From NCBI RefSeq assembly GCF_900143245.1, contig NZ_FRDK01000001.1:620001-684000 (forward strand): a stretch of DNA of 64,000 nt, read 5' to 3'. A program made the translations under genes and the position numbers. The DNA comes from Flavobacterium fryxellicola. Its GTDB lineage: Bacteria > Bacteroidota > Bacteroidia > Flavobacteriales > Flavobacteriaceae. Below, one piece after another: positions 26,155 through 33,471 of the stretch. The stretch's first letter is position 1. Every line of letters begins with the position of its first letter. Below the pieces are notes generated by a model, which saw only the letters and a list, made by a program, of their open reading frames with translations, searched no databases and was not told the origin of the DNA.

Positions 26155-26898
26155 ATGAAAAATATACTATACATACTTTTACTTTCAACTCAGGTTTTCT
26201 TTGCCCAAAATGGCTTTGAAAAAGGGAATGCGTACTATGAAAAAGGACAGTACGCTGATGCTGTAGCAGCTTATGAAAGTGTTTTAAATGACAAGCAGCG
26301 CTCCTCTGAAGTGTATTTTAATTTGGGAAATGCGTATTACAAATTAAATAAAGTAGCGCCTTCTATTTATAATTATGAGAAAGCATTGGTTCTTAATCCA
26401 AGCGATAAGGAAAGCCTAAACAACTTGAAATTTGCTCAAAAGCGCACTATCGATGAAATAAAAGTAATTCCAAAAGTGGGTTTCGCAAAGTTGGTTCGTG
26501 ATTTTACCGGAATATATCATTACAATACTTGGGCGTGGATTTCTGTAGGACTAGCGGTAGGCTTCTTACTTTTTTTCATAGGGTATTATTTTTCACAAAT
26601 TACAGGTTCAAAACAAATTTTCTTTTTTGGAATGTTTGTAGCTGTTCTTCTGATGCTAATCAGTATTTCATCTGCAATTTTTGAAAAAAGCCATTTTGAT
26701 ACGGAGAAACCTGCTATAGTTTTTGCCGAAATGACCGATTTTAAAAGTGAACCTAGAAATGGGGGTAAACCACTTTTTGTGCTCCATGAAGGTACTAAGG
26801 TTTTTGTTTTTGAAAGCATAGGAGAATGGAAAAAAATCCAACTTACAGATGGAACTGAAGGTTGGATTGAAAGCAGTGCGATTAAGGAAGTGAAGTAA
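26155..26898 (+). CDS. batE: BatE, TPR and SH3-like membrane protein
   Basis: 247 residues. Signal peptide (LLSTQVFFAQ), two TPR units (about 20-100: YYEKGQYADAVAAYESVL and VYFNLGNAYYKLNKVAPSIY), two membrane helices (about 122-144 and 152-172), and a C-terminal bacterial SH3 domain (about 190-245, ending IQLTDGTEGWIESSAIKEVK). Last gene of the operon. The leader is supplied by the right arm of an inserted cassette. Confidence 0.93.
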   Translation: MKNILYILLLSTQVFFAQNGFEKGNAYYEKGQYADAVAAYESVLNDKQRSSEVYFNLGNAYYKLNKVAPSIYNYEKALVLNPSDKESLNNLKFAQKRTIDEIKVIPKVGFAKLVRDFTGIYHYNTWAWISVGLAVGFLLFFIGYYFSQITGSKQIFFFGMFVAVLLMLISISSAIFEKSHFDTEKPAIVFAEMTDFKSEPRNGGKPLFVLHEGTKVFVFESIGEWKKIQLTDGTEGWIESSAIKEVK

Positions 26899-26929
26899 TA
26901 TAAGTATTCCATACTGCTGCAAAATCGTA

Positions 26930-27433
26930 TTATTCCTTCTTCATCTTTTCATACCAATGCTTGATTGAAGGAAATAGGTATCCAGCCGTTTTTTGAATGG
27001 GATTGTAAAAAAGAGAATTGTCTAGTGTTTCTTTCTTGGCTAAATAATTATGGAAGTTTATTTTTTCGAATACTGCGAAAATAATACCTAGAATAAGCAC
27101 CGTTTTGAGTACTCTAAAAAAGCCACCACCGAGCTTGTTCAACCAACCCAAGAAAGCAAAATCAGCTATTCCAGTGAGGAATTTGCCTAATAAGGAGACC
27201 ACAATCACCACGGAGATAAAAGTTAGTATAAAGGCAACAATTTGAATTGTATTGGGATTCCACTTCACATATCCTACTAAAATATCTCGCATAAAGGAGG
27301 AAAATTTGACAGCAAAATAAATTCCAGCCAATAGTGAAACTAACGAAGCTAGTTCTATAAAAAGTCCATTTCTGATTCCTTTATAAAAAGCGAAAGCTAG
27401 TAGTACTCCCAAAATAATATCTAAAAATCCCAT
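26930..27433 (-). CDS. CvpA family membrane protein
   Basis: 167 residues from MGFLDIILGVLLAFAFYKG, with four predicted membrane helices (about 1-18, 23-42, 60-80, 98-120) and a polar tail. It has CvpA family topology and the early motif GFLD..L..; family members are linked to toxin production, biofilm or envelope homeostasis. The start at 27433 is preferred to 27460 because a TATCTTTG promoter box overlaps the latter. Convergent with batE. Confidence 0.82.
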   Translation of the reverse strand: MGFLDIILGVLLAFAFYKGIRNGLFIELASLVSLLAGIYFAVKFSSFMRDILVGYVKWNPNTIQIVAFILTFISVVIVVSLLGKFLTGIADFAFLGWLNKLGGGFFRVLKTVLILGIIFAVFEKINFHNYLAKKETLDNSLFYNPIQKTAGYLFPSIKHWYEKMKKE

Positions 27434-27457
27434 AAATAAAAAATAAACACAAAAGAA

Positions 27458-27465
27458 CAAAGATA
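27458..27465 (-). promoter_or_regulatory. -7 promoter box of the cvpA-like gene
   Basis: TATCTTTG on the minus strand (TAnnTTTG). Transcription start is predicted near 27451, leaving an 18-nt leader before 27433. Confidence 0.45.
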
Positions 27466-27538
27466 AAAGAATATTCTAAAGTCAAAAACGGAGTACCTAT
27501 CTTTGCCAAAATAATTTTGATTATAATTTTTGAAAAGC

Positions 27539-27575
27539 TACAATCAAAAATCGTTAATCTACAATAAAAATCAAA
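27539..27575. repeat. AATC-rich repeat, solo copy before a small conserved gene
   Basis: Carries CAATCAAAAATCGTTAATCT and further AATC units. It is near-identical to the right arm of the four-helix cassette (18870-18914). It ends one base before the ATG at 27577, so it contains that gene's leader. Confidence 0.75.
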
Positions 27576-27576
27576 A

Positions 27577-27933
27577 ATGTCAAGAGACACGCAACTTAAA
27601 GAACGCTGGGAACAGCTTGTAAATATACTTTCCAATCAATTTTCACAAGGAGAAGACTTAGATTTAGACGCCATTATATATTTAATTGGAGTTCAGGAAC
27701 TCGGGAAAGTACACAGTGAATACAAGAAAGATGAAAAATTAAACTTGATGCACATTGCCATTTGCAGATTATTAGAGCCTTACGGTTTCTATGAATTTGA
27801 ATTTTTTGATGAAGATGGATGGCCGCATTACAAAGTAAAAGAAGAGTTGCCTCCACTAAAAGCTGGAGAACAATCTGTTTTAATGAAAGAAGCTATTGTG
27901 AACTATTTCTTAGAACGCGAAGTGATTGAATAG
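27577..27933 (+). CDS. Conserved small acidic protein of unknown function
   Basis: 118 residues, no signal peptide or membrane segment. Probably all-helical, with an acidic aromatic patch (YGFYEFEFFDEDGWPHYK, about 68-85). I recognise it only as a conserved flavobacterial hypothetical usually near pheS. The ATG directly follows a dispersed repeat. The pheS gene follows after 105 bases with its own promoter box. Confidence 0.75.
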   Translation: MSRDTQLKERWEQLVNILSNQFSQGEDLDLDAIIYLIGVQELGKVHSEYKKDEKLNLMHIAICRLLEPYGFYEFEFFDEDGWPHYKVKEELPPLKAGEQSVLMKEAIVNYFLEREVIE

Positions 27934-28014
27934 CGTATTAAACGAAACTTCTTTAGATAAAAGTCTAATGCAATAAACTTGAAACATTAAACGTGAAACT
28001 TGGAACAAATTTCT

Positions 28015-28022
28015 TAAATTTG
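28015..28022 (+). promoter_or_regulatory. -7 promoter box of pheS
   Basis: TAAATTTG fits TAnnTTTG, followed by GCACTC and a leader of about 10 nt before the ATG at 28039. No convincing -33 box. Confidence 0.45.
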
Positions 28023-28038
28023 CACTCTCAATTATAGA

Positions 28039-29064
28039 ATGAAAATGATAGACAAGATAAAAGAATATATTGGTGAAGCGCAGGCTTTCTCAACTCAAAA
28101 TGCTGCTGATTTAGAAACATTCCGAATCAAATTTTTAGGAAGCAAAGGACTTTTGAAAGAGCTTTTTGCTGAATTTAAGAATGTTCCTAATGACCAGAAA
28201 AAAGAATTTGGACAAGTAATTAACTTGCTTAAAACTTCTGCGGAAGAAAAGGTAAAAACCATCCAGGAAGCTTTAGAAAGTAAAGAAGAAAGTAAGGGTT
28301 TTTATGGCGATTTAACCCGCTCGGCGGAACCCATTACGATCGGCTCTCGTCATCCTATTTCATTGGTAAAAAACCAAATTATAGATATCTTTTCGAACAT
28401 CGGTTTCAATGTTTCTGAAGGACCAGAAATCGAAGACGATTGGCATAATTTTACCGCATTAAACTTACCGGAATACCATCCAGCACGTGACATGCAAGAT
28501 ACTTTTTTCATACAAACGAATCCTGATATTTTACTTCGTACGCATACGTCATCGGTGCAGGTGCGTTACATGGAGAACAACAAACCGCCTATAAGAACGA
28601 TTTCTCCAGGAAGAGTTTTTCGTAATGAAGCCGTATCGTCCCGTTCACATTGTATTTTTCACCAGGTGGAAGGATTGTACATCGATAAAGACGTTTCTTT
28701 TGCTGATTTGAAGCAAACGCTTTTGTATTTCACCAAAGAAATGTTCGGAAAATCAAAAATCCGCCTACGACCGTCTTACTTTCCATTTACGGAGCCAAGT
28801 GCTGAGGTTGATATTTATTGGGGTTTAAAAACCGAAACTGATTATAGAATCACTAAAGGAACCGGTTGGTTAGAAATCATGGGTTGCGGAATGGTTGATC
28901 CAAATGTTTTGAAAAATTGTGGGATCAATCCTGATGAATACAATGGTTTTGCATTCGGAATGGGAATCGAAAGAATCGCAATGTTACTCTATCAAATTGG
29001 CGATATCCGCATGTTCTATGAGAACGACGTTCGTTTCCTCGAGCAATTCAAATCCAGTATATAA
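28039..29064 (+). CDS. pheS: Phenylalanyl-tRNA synthetase alpha subunit
   Basis: Class II aminoacyl-tRNA synthetase subunit charging tRNA-Phe, active as alpha2-beta2 with PheT (not in the window). 341 residues: an N-terminal coiled-coil arm (1-95), motif 1 around NIGFNVSEGPEIEDDWHNF, motif 2 with PIRTISPGRVFRNEAVSSRSHCIFHQVEG, and motif 3 GFAFGMGIERIAML near 310-325. All catalytic motifs are present. ATG at 28039; an ATG two codons later is also possible. Confidence 0.97.
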   Translation: MKMIDKIKEYIGEAQAFSTQNAADLETFRIKFLGSKGLLKELFAEFKNVPNDQKKEFGQVINLLKTSAEEKVKTIQEALESKEESKGFYGDLTRSAEPITIGSRHPISLVKNQIIDIFSNIGFNVSEGPEIEDDWHNFTALNLPEYHPARDMQDTFFIQTNPDILLRTHTSSVQVRYMENNKPPIRTISPGRVFRNEAVSSRSHCIFHQVEGLYIDKDVSFADLKQTLLYFTKEMFGKSKIRLRPSYFPFTEPSAEVDIYWGLKTETDYRITKGTGWLEIMGCGMVDPNVLKNCGINPDEYNGFAFGMGIERIAMLLYQIGDIRMFYENDVRFLEQFKSSI

Positions 29065-29086
29065 AGAATTATAAATTATATTTTTA

Positions 29087-29169
29087 GGAGCTATTTCCAG
29101 CTATCCGTTGCAATCTTTCTTGAGGCGAAAAGCCTCAAAAAAGGATTTTCACTGCTATCTGGGCTAGGC
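29087..29169. repeat. Flavobacterial intergenic element, short copy
   Basis: Left end GGAGCTATTTCC, then CGTTGCAATCT. A central TGAGGC/GCCTCA hairpin has a GAAAA loop. Right end AGGATTTTCACTGCTATC, then GGGCTAGG. The same ends with a different, longer interior occur at 38579-38724. It begins 23 bases after pheS. Confidence 0.85.
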
Positions 29170-29255
29170 ATTTCGGTTCACAAGAAAATTAAGTTTTTGA
29201 ATAGTACATATTAATTAATAAGGAATGAAGAGATTGCTTCATTCTATCCATCGAC

Positions 29256-29663
29256 ATGAAAAAAGACATCATCATCCCCGAAGTAGAAAACGTTTTCCTA
29301 GCTGCAGTTCAAGAATGGAGCGACGATTTTATGGAAAAAGTATGGTACGCCTATTTGATAAATGACAGTGATTTTCTAATAGAAAGTGTAATGGTAGTTT
29401 CCAAAGCTTTTGGGACTATAGAGGGCGAAATGAAAAAAACATCGCTGTTGCGCCATGCTTTTGTGGCATTACCACCCGTGTCGCTTGTAAAAATCGAAAT
29501 GATTGAAAAAAGTGTTTTGGCACTCAACAATGAGTTTATGCTTACCTTTTTCATGGATGGAAAACTTTACGATAAAAAGTTTACTTTCAAAGCAAATTCT
29601 ATAAATGAAACTAACGTTGAAGAAGTGCCAATTTTATTCGTTGATGGGGTTATCGTGAGGTAA
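29256..29663 (+). CDS. Conserved hypothetical protein (often mislabelled as a PheRS subunit)
   Basis: 135 residues, no signal peptide, predicted mixed alpha/beta: VAAVQEWSDDF-like start, then AYLINDSDFLIESVMVVSKA, TSLLRHAF, IEMIEKSVLALNNEF and MDGKLYDKKFTF. It has none of the synthetase motifs. From memory, relatives in Bacteroidota carry a phenylalanyl-tRNA synthetase label, apparently by proximity to pheS. The function is unknown. Its 3' end overlaps the end of the convergent 2TM gene by 30 bases. Confidence 0.75.
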   Translation: MKKDIIIPEVENVFLAAVQEWSDDFMEKVWYAYLINDSDFLIESVMVVSKAFGTIEGEMKKTSLLRHAFVALPPVSLVKIEMIEKSVLALNNEFMLTFFMDGKLYDKKFTFKANSINETNVEEVPILFVDGVIVR

Positions 29664-29882
29664 CTCTGGAGTACGCTCTCGTTTAATTTTTTTCTTCCAA
29701 GTTGAATATCCTACAATAAATATTCCGGCCAAAACAAAATAAAGCGTTCGGAGTAGCTTTTCTTGGGATAAAAAAGCATCTTCAAAAGATATTTCGAATA
29801 GATCAATAATCGCAATGCACAAGGAAATGATGAATCCCCAAATTCCACCATTCTTAATCTGAAATTGCCATCTTTCACTCAT
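29634..29882 (-). CDS. Two-helix membrane protein, paralogue 1
   Basis: 82 residues: a MSERWQFQIKNGG amphipathic start, membrane helix 1 at about 13-31, helix 2 at about 45-62, then a basic KKKIKRER tail. The start and end motifs (MSERW..QIK..., GYS.WK.KIKR) are shared with the neighbour at 29889-30104, so the two arose by tandem duplication. No function known. Confidence 0.75.
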   Translation of the reverse strand: MSERWQFQIKNGGIWGFIISLCIAIIDLFEISFEDAFLSQEKLLRTLYFVLAGIFIVGYSTWKKKIKRERTPELPHDNPINE

Positions 29883-29888
29883 ACTAAT

Positions 29889-30104
29889 TTATTTTGTTTG
29901 TCTTTTTATTTTGGACTTCCAAGAGGAGTACCCCAAAACAAATATTCCTAGTAGAATATAAGCAACTGCTTTAAAATAAAAAAAAGGTTGACTGACTTGA
30001 TCAATAAAAGAGACCTCTTTAATTTCAAATAAAATCATAAAAACAATCATAAAAATACCCCATGGCAAACCTGTTTTAATCTGATATTTCCATCTTTCGC
30101 TCAT
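29889..30104 (-). CDS. Two-helix membrane protein, paralogue 2
   Basis: 71 residues with the same layout as the downstream paralogue: MSERWKYQIKTGLPWG, helix 1 (14-30), helix 2 (43-58), then SSWKSKIKRQTK. Transcribed first of the pair, with a 6-base gap. The loop between the helices has diverged strongly while both ends are conserved, so the ends probably carry the function. Confidence 0.75.
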   Translation of the reverse strand: MSERWKYQIKTGLPWGIFMIVFMILFEIKEVSFIDQVSQPFFYFKAVAYILLGIFVLGYSSWKSKIKRQTK

Positions 30105-30148
30105 AATAATATTGGTATGGGTTTAAAATTGGCTTTGTATTCCTTACT

Positions 30149-31144
30149 TTAATCCAGCTGATCCGTAAGATTCTTAAAAACAGTTTTAGCATCTTTTCCT
30201 TCATATAGAATCGTATAAACAGCATCAATAATAGGAGTATTGGCACCATACGCCTGATTTAGTTTATAAGCGCTTTTCACAGCGTAGTATCCTTCGGCAA
30301 CCATGCTCATTTCCATCATTGCTGATTTAACAGTATAGCCTTTTCCTATCATATTTCCAAACATTCTGTTTCTAGAGAAAATAGAATACCCCGTCACCAA
30401 TAAATCGCCTAAATAGGCTGAGTCATTAATATTACGCTTCATTTTATGCACTTTCTTAATGAATTTTTTCATCTCCCGAATCCCATTACTCATCAAAACC
30501 GACTGGAAGTTATCCCCGTAGCCTAATCCATGTGCCATTCCTGCTGCAATAGCGTAAATATTTTTTAACATTGCGGCATATTCTGTACCTATAATGTCAT
30601 CTGTGATTTTGGTCTTAATATAATTTCCTGATAAATTCTTTGCAACAATTTTAGCTTTATCGGGATCACCACAAGCAATTGTTAAGTAGGAAAGACGCTC
30701 CATAGCTACTTCCTCAGCGTGGCAAGGACCAGTAATCACCCCAATATTGTAATAAGGAATATCGTATTTTACATGAAAATGCTCGCCCACAATCAAACTT
30801 GTTTCGGGAACTATACCTTTTATTGCTGAAAAAATAATTTTATCTTGTAGCGAAACAGTTAGTTTTTCTAATTCGGCATCTAAAAAAGCGGATGGAATAG
30901 CAAATATAATATAATCAGCATATGCTACAGCTTCATTGATGTCGTTAGTCAGTTTTAGTTTTGTGGTATCAAATTCAACTGAACTTAAATAATTTGGATT
31001 GTGTTTGAATGTTTTAATGTGCTCTATTGCAGCAACGTTGCGCATATACCACGAAATTTCGGTAAGGTTTACACATAACATTTTTGCTATCGCTGTCGCC
31101 CAACTTCCACCACCAATTACTGCAAATTTTATATTTTCGGCCAT
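30149..31144 (-). CDS. gpsA: NAD(P)H-dependent glycerol-3-phosphate dehydrogenase
   Basis: Reduces dihydroxyacetone phosphate to sn-glycerol-3-phosphate for phospholipid synthesis. 331 residues from MAENIKFAVIGGGSWATAIA, with the GGGSWATA dinucleotide fingerprint at 10-17, IFSAIKG, the catalytic lysine region (EYAAMLKNIYAIAAG) and the GLGYGDN-type substrate site. The start at 31144 is chosen over 31165 because a TACTTTTG promoter box covers 31163-31170. Confidence 0.95.
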   Translation of the reverse strand: MAENIKFAVIGGGSWATAIAKMLCVNLTEISWYMRNVAAIEHIKTFKHNPNYLSSVEFDTTKLKLTNDINEAVAYADYIIFAIPSAFLDAELEKLTVSLQDKIIFSAIKGIVPETSLIVGEHFHVKYDIPYYNIGVITGPCHAEEVAMERLSYLTIACGDPDKAKIVAKNLSGNYIKTKITDDIIGTEYAAMLKNIYAIAAGMAHGLGYGDNFQSVLMSNGIREMKKFIKKVHKMKRNINDSAYLGDLLVTGYSIFSRNRMFGNMIGKGYTVKSAMMEMSMVAEGYYAVKSAYKLNQAYGANTPIIDAVYTILYEGKDAKTVFKNLTDQLD

Positions 31145-31455
31145 TTTTTTATTGAATTTAATCAAAAGTACTTAAAAAACTATTAATCGAACAAATTAAA
31201 TTAAAACGTGAAACCTACTGTCTGCCCGGTTTTAAAATAAAATTACGCAACTATTTTGACTTTTAAATAATTATTTTTGATTATCTGTGCAATATAAGGA
31301 TCGGTATTTCGTTCTGTTTAAACATAATTTATGTTTTTAACAAAACTTCGAGAATTGATTTAGTTAGTTATATTTTAGAATTTTAAAAGGCGTCTCCATA
31401 GATAGGAAGACGCCTTTTTTATTTTATGCTGCTGCAAGTATTTGTAGTACTAAAG
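31145..31455. other. Gene-free interval with gpsA promoter and a hairpin terminator
   Basis: 311 bases between two minus-strand genes. It holds the gpsA -7 box TACTTTTG (31163-31170, minus strand), a stretch with AAAACGTGAAACC similar to the GTGAAACTTGG sequence near 27994, and the terminator at 31385-31420. Nothing else stands out. Confidence 0.5.
31385..31420. terminator. Terminator downstream of the iron alcohol dehydrogenase gene
   Basis: AAAAGGCGTCT pairs with AGACGCCTTTT across a 12-nt loop. The T run is longer on the plus strand, but the only upstream gene reading into it is the minus-strand dehydrogenase ending at 31456. Confidence 0.7.
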
Positions 31456-32619
31456 TTAATAACTCATTTCCACAATTGATTTTACCTTTTCCAAAGTGAC
31501 ATTTTGTTTTTCTCCTAATCCTAACCAGCCTCTTTCTTCAAAACGGTTTACAATGAAGTCAGCAGTTTTATCAAAATCTTTGGTGTAGTCTGATAATTTA
31601 GTGTCCATTCCCATCGTATGGAAAAATTCAACTGTTTTGTTGATAGCTTCATTTGCGATTTCGTCCTCAGTTCCAGTTAAATTGAAAATACGTTTTCCGT
31701 ATTGTGCTAATTTTCCTTTTTTGGTTTCAAACATCACGCGGTATAAATTTGGACCAACAACCGCTAAAGTTCTTGCGTGATCGATTCCGTACAAAGCCGT
31801 TAATTCATGCCCAATCATGTGTGTTGCCCAATCCGAAGGAACTCCTTTTTGGATTAATCCATTCAACGCCATGGTACAACTCCACATAAAGTTAGATGCT
31901 AGAGCATAATCTTTTGGATCTTCCACAACTTTTGGTCCTACTTCAATTAGCGTTTGTAAAATTCCTTCTGCAATTCTATCTTGCAAATATCCTTCATGCG
32001 GATAAGTCAAATACTGCTCTAAAACATGCGTGTAGGCATCAACAACTCCATTTTGTAACTGTCTTTTTGGTAATGACTCAATTACTGTGGGATCGCAGAT
32101 AGAGAATTTTGGAAACAAAGCACTTCCTCCAAACGCTAATTTTTCTTGAGTAGATTGAATCGTTACTACTGCTCCAGAATTCATTTCGCTTCCTGTAGCT
32201 GGTAACGTTAAAATGGTTCCAAAAGGGATCACCTTTGACAAGTCCTTAATCAACAGTCGTTTTTGTAGAATATCCATTGGATTTCCATCAAAATGCGCTG
32301 CTGCCGAAATAAATTTCGTCCCATCAATTACTGATCCGCCACCCACTGCAAGAATAAAATCAATTTTTTGCTCCTTTACAATTGCTACCGCTTTCATTAA
32401 AGTTTCAAAATGAGGATTGGCTTCGATACCAGCAAATTCAATTATTTCAAAACCTTTTAGATTTTTTACTACTTGGTCGTGAATCCCATTTTTAAAAATG
32501 CTTCCACCACCGTACGCCAGTAATATTTTTGCTCCTTTGGGTACAAGATCTCCTAATTTGTCTATCTGGCCCTTACCGAAGACAAGATTTGTAGGGTTAT
32601 ATAATTCAAAGTTTAACAT
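31456..32619 (-). CDS. Iron-containing alcohol dehydrogenase (YqhD/BdhA-like)
   Basis: 387 residues, group III metal-dependent alcohol dehydrogenase reducing aldehydes with NADPH. The NAD(P)-binding GGGSVIDGTKF is near 95-105. Metal ligands are a DAYTHVLEQYL aspartate and histidine (about 195) and the histidines of WATHMIGHELTALYGIDHARTLAVV. Located one base from the DJ-1/PfpI gene, in a two-gene unit opposite a LysR regulator, which points to inducible reduction of toxic aldehydes (inference). Confidence 0.92.
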   Translation of the reverse strand: MLNFELYNPTNLVFGKGQIDKLGDLVPKGAKILLAYGGGSIFKNGIHDQVVKNLKGFEIIEFAGIEANPHFETLMKAVAIVKEQKIDFILAVGGGSVIDGTKFISAAAHFDGNPMDILQKRLLIKDLSKVIPFGTILTLPATGSEMNSGAVVTIQSTQEKLAFGGSALFPKFSICDPTVIESLPKRQLQNGVVDAYTHVLEQYLTYPHEGYLQDRIAEGILQTLIEVGPKVVEDPKDYALASNFMWSCTMALNGLIQKGVPSDWATHMIGHELTALYGIDHARTLAVVGPNLYRVMFETKKGKLAQYGKRIFNLTGTEDEIANEAINKTVEFFHTMGMDTKLSDYTKDFDKTADFIVNRFEERGWLGLGEKQNVTLEKVKSIVEMSY

Positions 32620-32620
32620 C

Positions 32621-33385
32621 TTATTTTTTTGTGTTTAATTGTTGTAATAATTTTTCTGCTACTAGTTTAGAAGAGGCAGGATTTTGACCTGTAATTAACA
32701 AACCATCTTCAACGGCATAAGGCTGCCAATCTCCTACTTTTGAATAGGTCGCTCCATTGGACTGTAATGCATCTTCTAATAGAAACGGAACAACTTTAGT
32801 TAAGCCTACTGCTTCTTCCTCTGTATTAGAGAAACCAGTTACTCTTTTACCTTTAACTAAGTATTCACCAGCTACTTTCACGTTTTTCAGTGCTCCAGGG
32901 GAATGACAAACAAATGCTACTGGTTTTTTATTGTTATAAAAAGCTTCAATTAATGCAATTGAGTTTTTATCCTCAGCTAAATCCCATAGTGGACCATGAC
33001 CTCCAGGATAAAAAACTGCATCGTAATCTGCTTGCTTTATGTCAGCTAGTTTGTGCGTTTTACTCAGTTTAGCTTGTAATTCGCTGTCCTTGTCAAATCG
33101 TTTAGTGTCTTCTGTAGCCGAAGAAGGATCTGAACTTTTTGGATCAATTGGTGGTTGTCCTCCAAGTGGTGATGCAATATCAATAAGTACTCCATTATCT
33201 GCTAACTCATAATAAGGAGCTGCAAATTCTTCAATCCAAAATCCTGTTTTTTCTCCTGTGCTCCCAAGTTTATCGTGACTTGTGAGAACAAATAATACTT
33301 TTTTCATCCCTTTTTTATTTTGTGCAGTTGTCGTCATACAACTTACGGTTAATGCTATAATAGTAAATAGTGCAATCTTGTTCAT
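32621..33385 (-). CDS. Exported DJ-1/PfpI family protein (Hsp31/glyoxalase III-like)
   Basis: 254 residues with a short N-terminal signal (MNKIALFTIIALTVSC; possible lipobox at C16), so probably exported or lipid-anchored. The core has the glutamine-amidotransferase-like fold with KVLFVLTSHDKLG, an Hsp31-type GFWIEEFAAPYYEL, YPGGHGPLWDL and the nucleophile elbow FVCHSPGAL. Relatives act as methylglyoxal-converting glyoxalase III, deglycase or chaperone. An exported form is unusual. Co-transcribed with the aldehyde-reducing dehydrogenase. Confidence 0.85.
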   Translation of the reverse strand: MNKIALFTIIALTVSCMTTTAQNKKGMKKVLFVLTSHDKLGSTGEKTGFWIEEFAAPYYELADNGVLIDIASPLGGQPPIDPKSSDPSSATEDTKRFDKDSELQAKLSKTHKLADIKQADYDAVFYPGGHGPLWDLAEDKNSIALIEAFYNNKKPVAFVCHSPGALKNVKVAGEYLVKGKRVTGFSNTEEEAVGLTKVVPFLLEDALQSNGATYSKVGDWQPYAVEDGLLITGQNPASSKLVAEKLLQQLNTKK

Positions 33386-33402
33386 GTCTTATTGTGTTTG
33401 TA

Positions 33403-33410
33403 CAAATTTA
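33403..33410 (-). promoter_or_regulatory. -7 promoter box of the DJ-1/ADH unit
   Basis: TAAATTTG on the minus strand (TAnnTTTG), 18 bases before the DJ-1 gene start, within an 86-base divergent promoter region. Confidence 0.5.
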
Positions 33411-33433
33411 ATGCGAATATGTCATTAGTAAAA

Positions 33434-33447
33434 ATAATTTAAATTAT
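33434..33447. promoter_or_regulatory. Candidate LysR-regulator operator
   Basis: ATAATTTAAATTAT is a perfect 14-bp palindrome in the divergent region. It overlaps the start of the lysR -7 box and sits upstream of the DJ-1 promoter, as expected for an autoregulating LTTR that activates the opposite unit. AT-rich palindromes arise easily by chance here. Confidence 0.35.
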
Positions 33448-33452
33448 GTTTG
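33445..33452 (+). promoter_or_regulatory. -7 promoter box of the LysR-type regulator gene
   Basis: TATGTTTG fits TAnnTTTG, 19 bases before the ATG at 33472. Confidence 0.5.
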
Positions 33453-33471
33453 TGATAAATATATTTATATC

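Noticed and set aside
31021..31384. tRNA or riboswitch in the long spacer between gpsA and the alcohol dehydrogenase gene
   Set aside because: No cloverleaf arms, CCA-like end or conserved riboswitch core could be found by eye on either strand.
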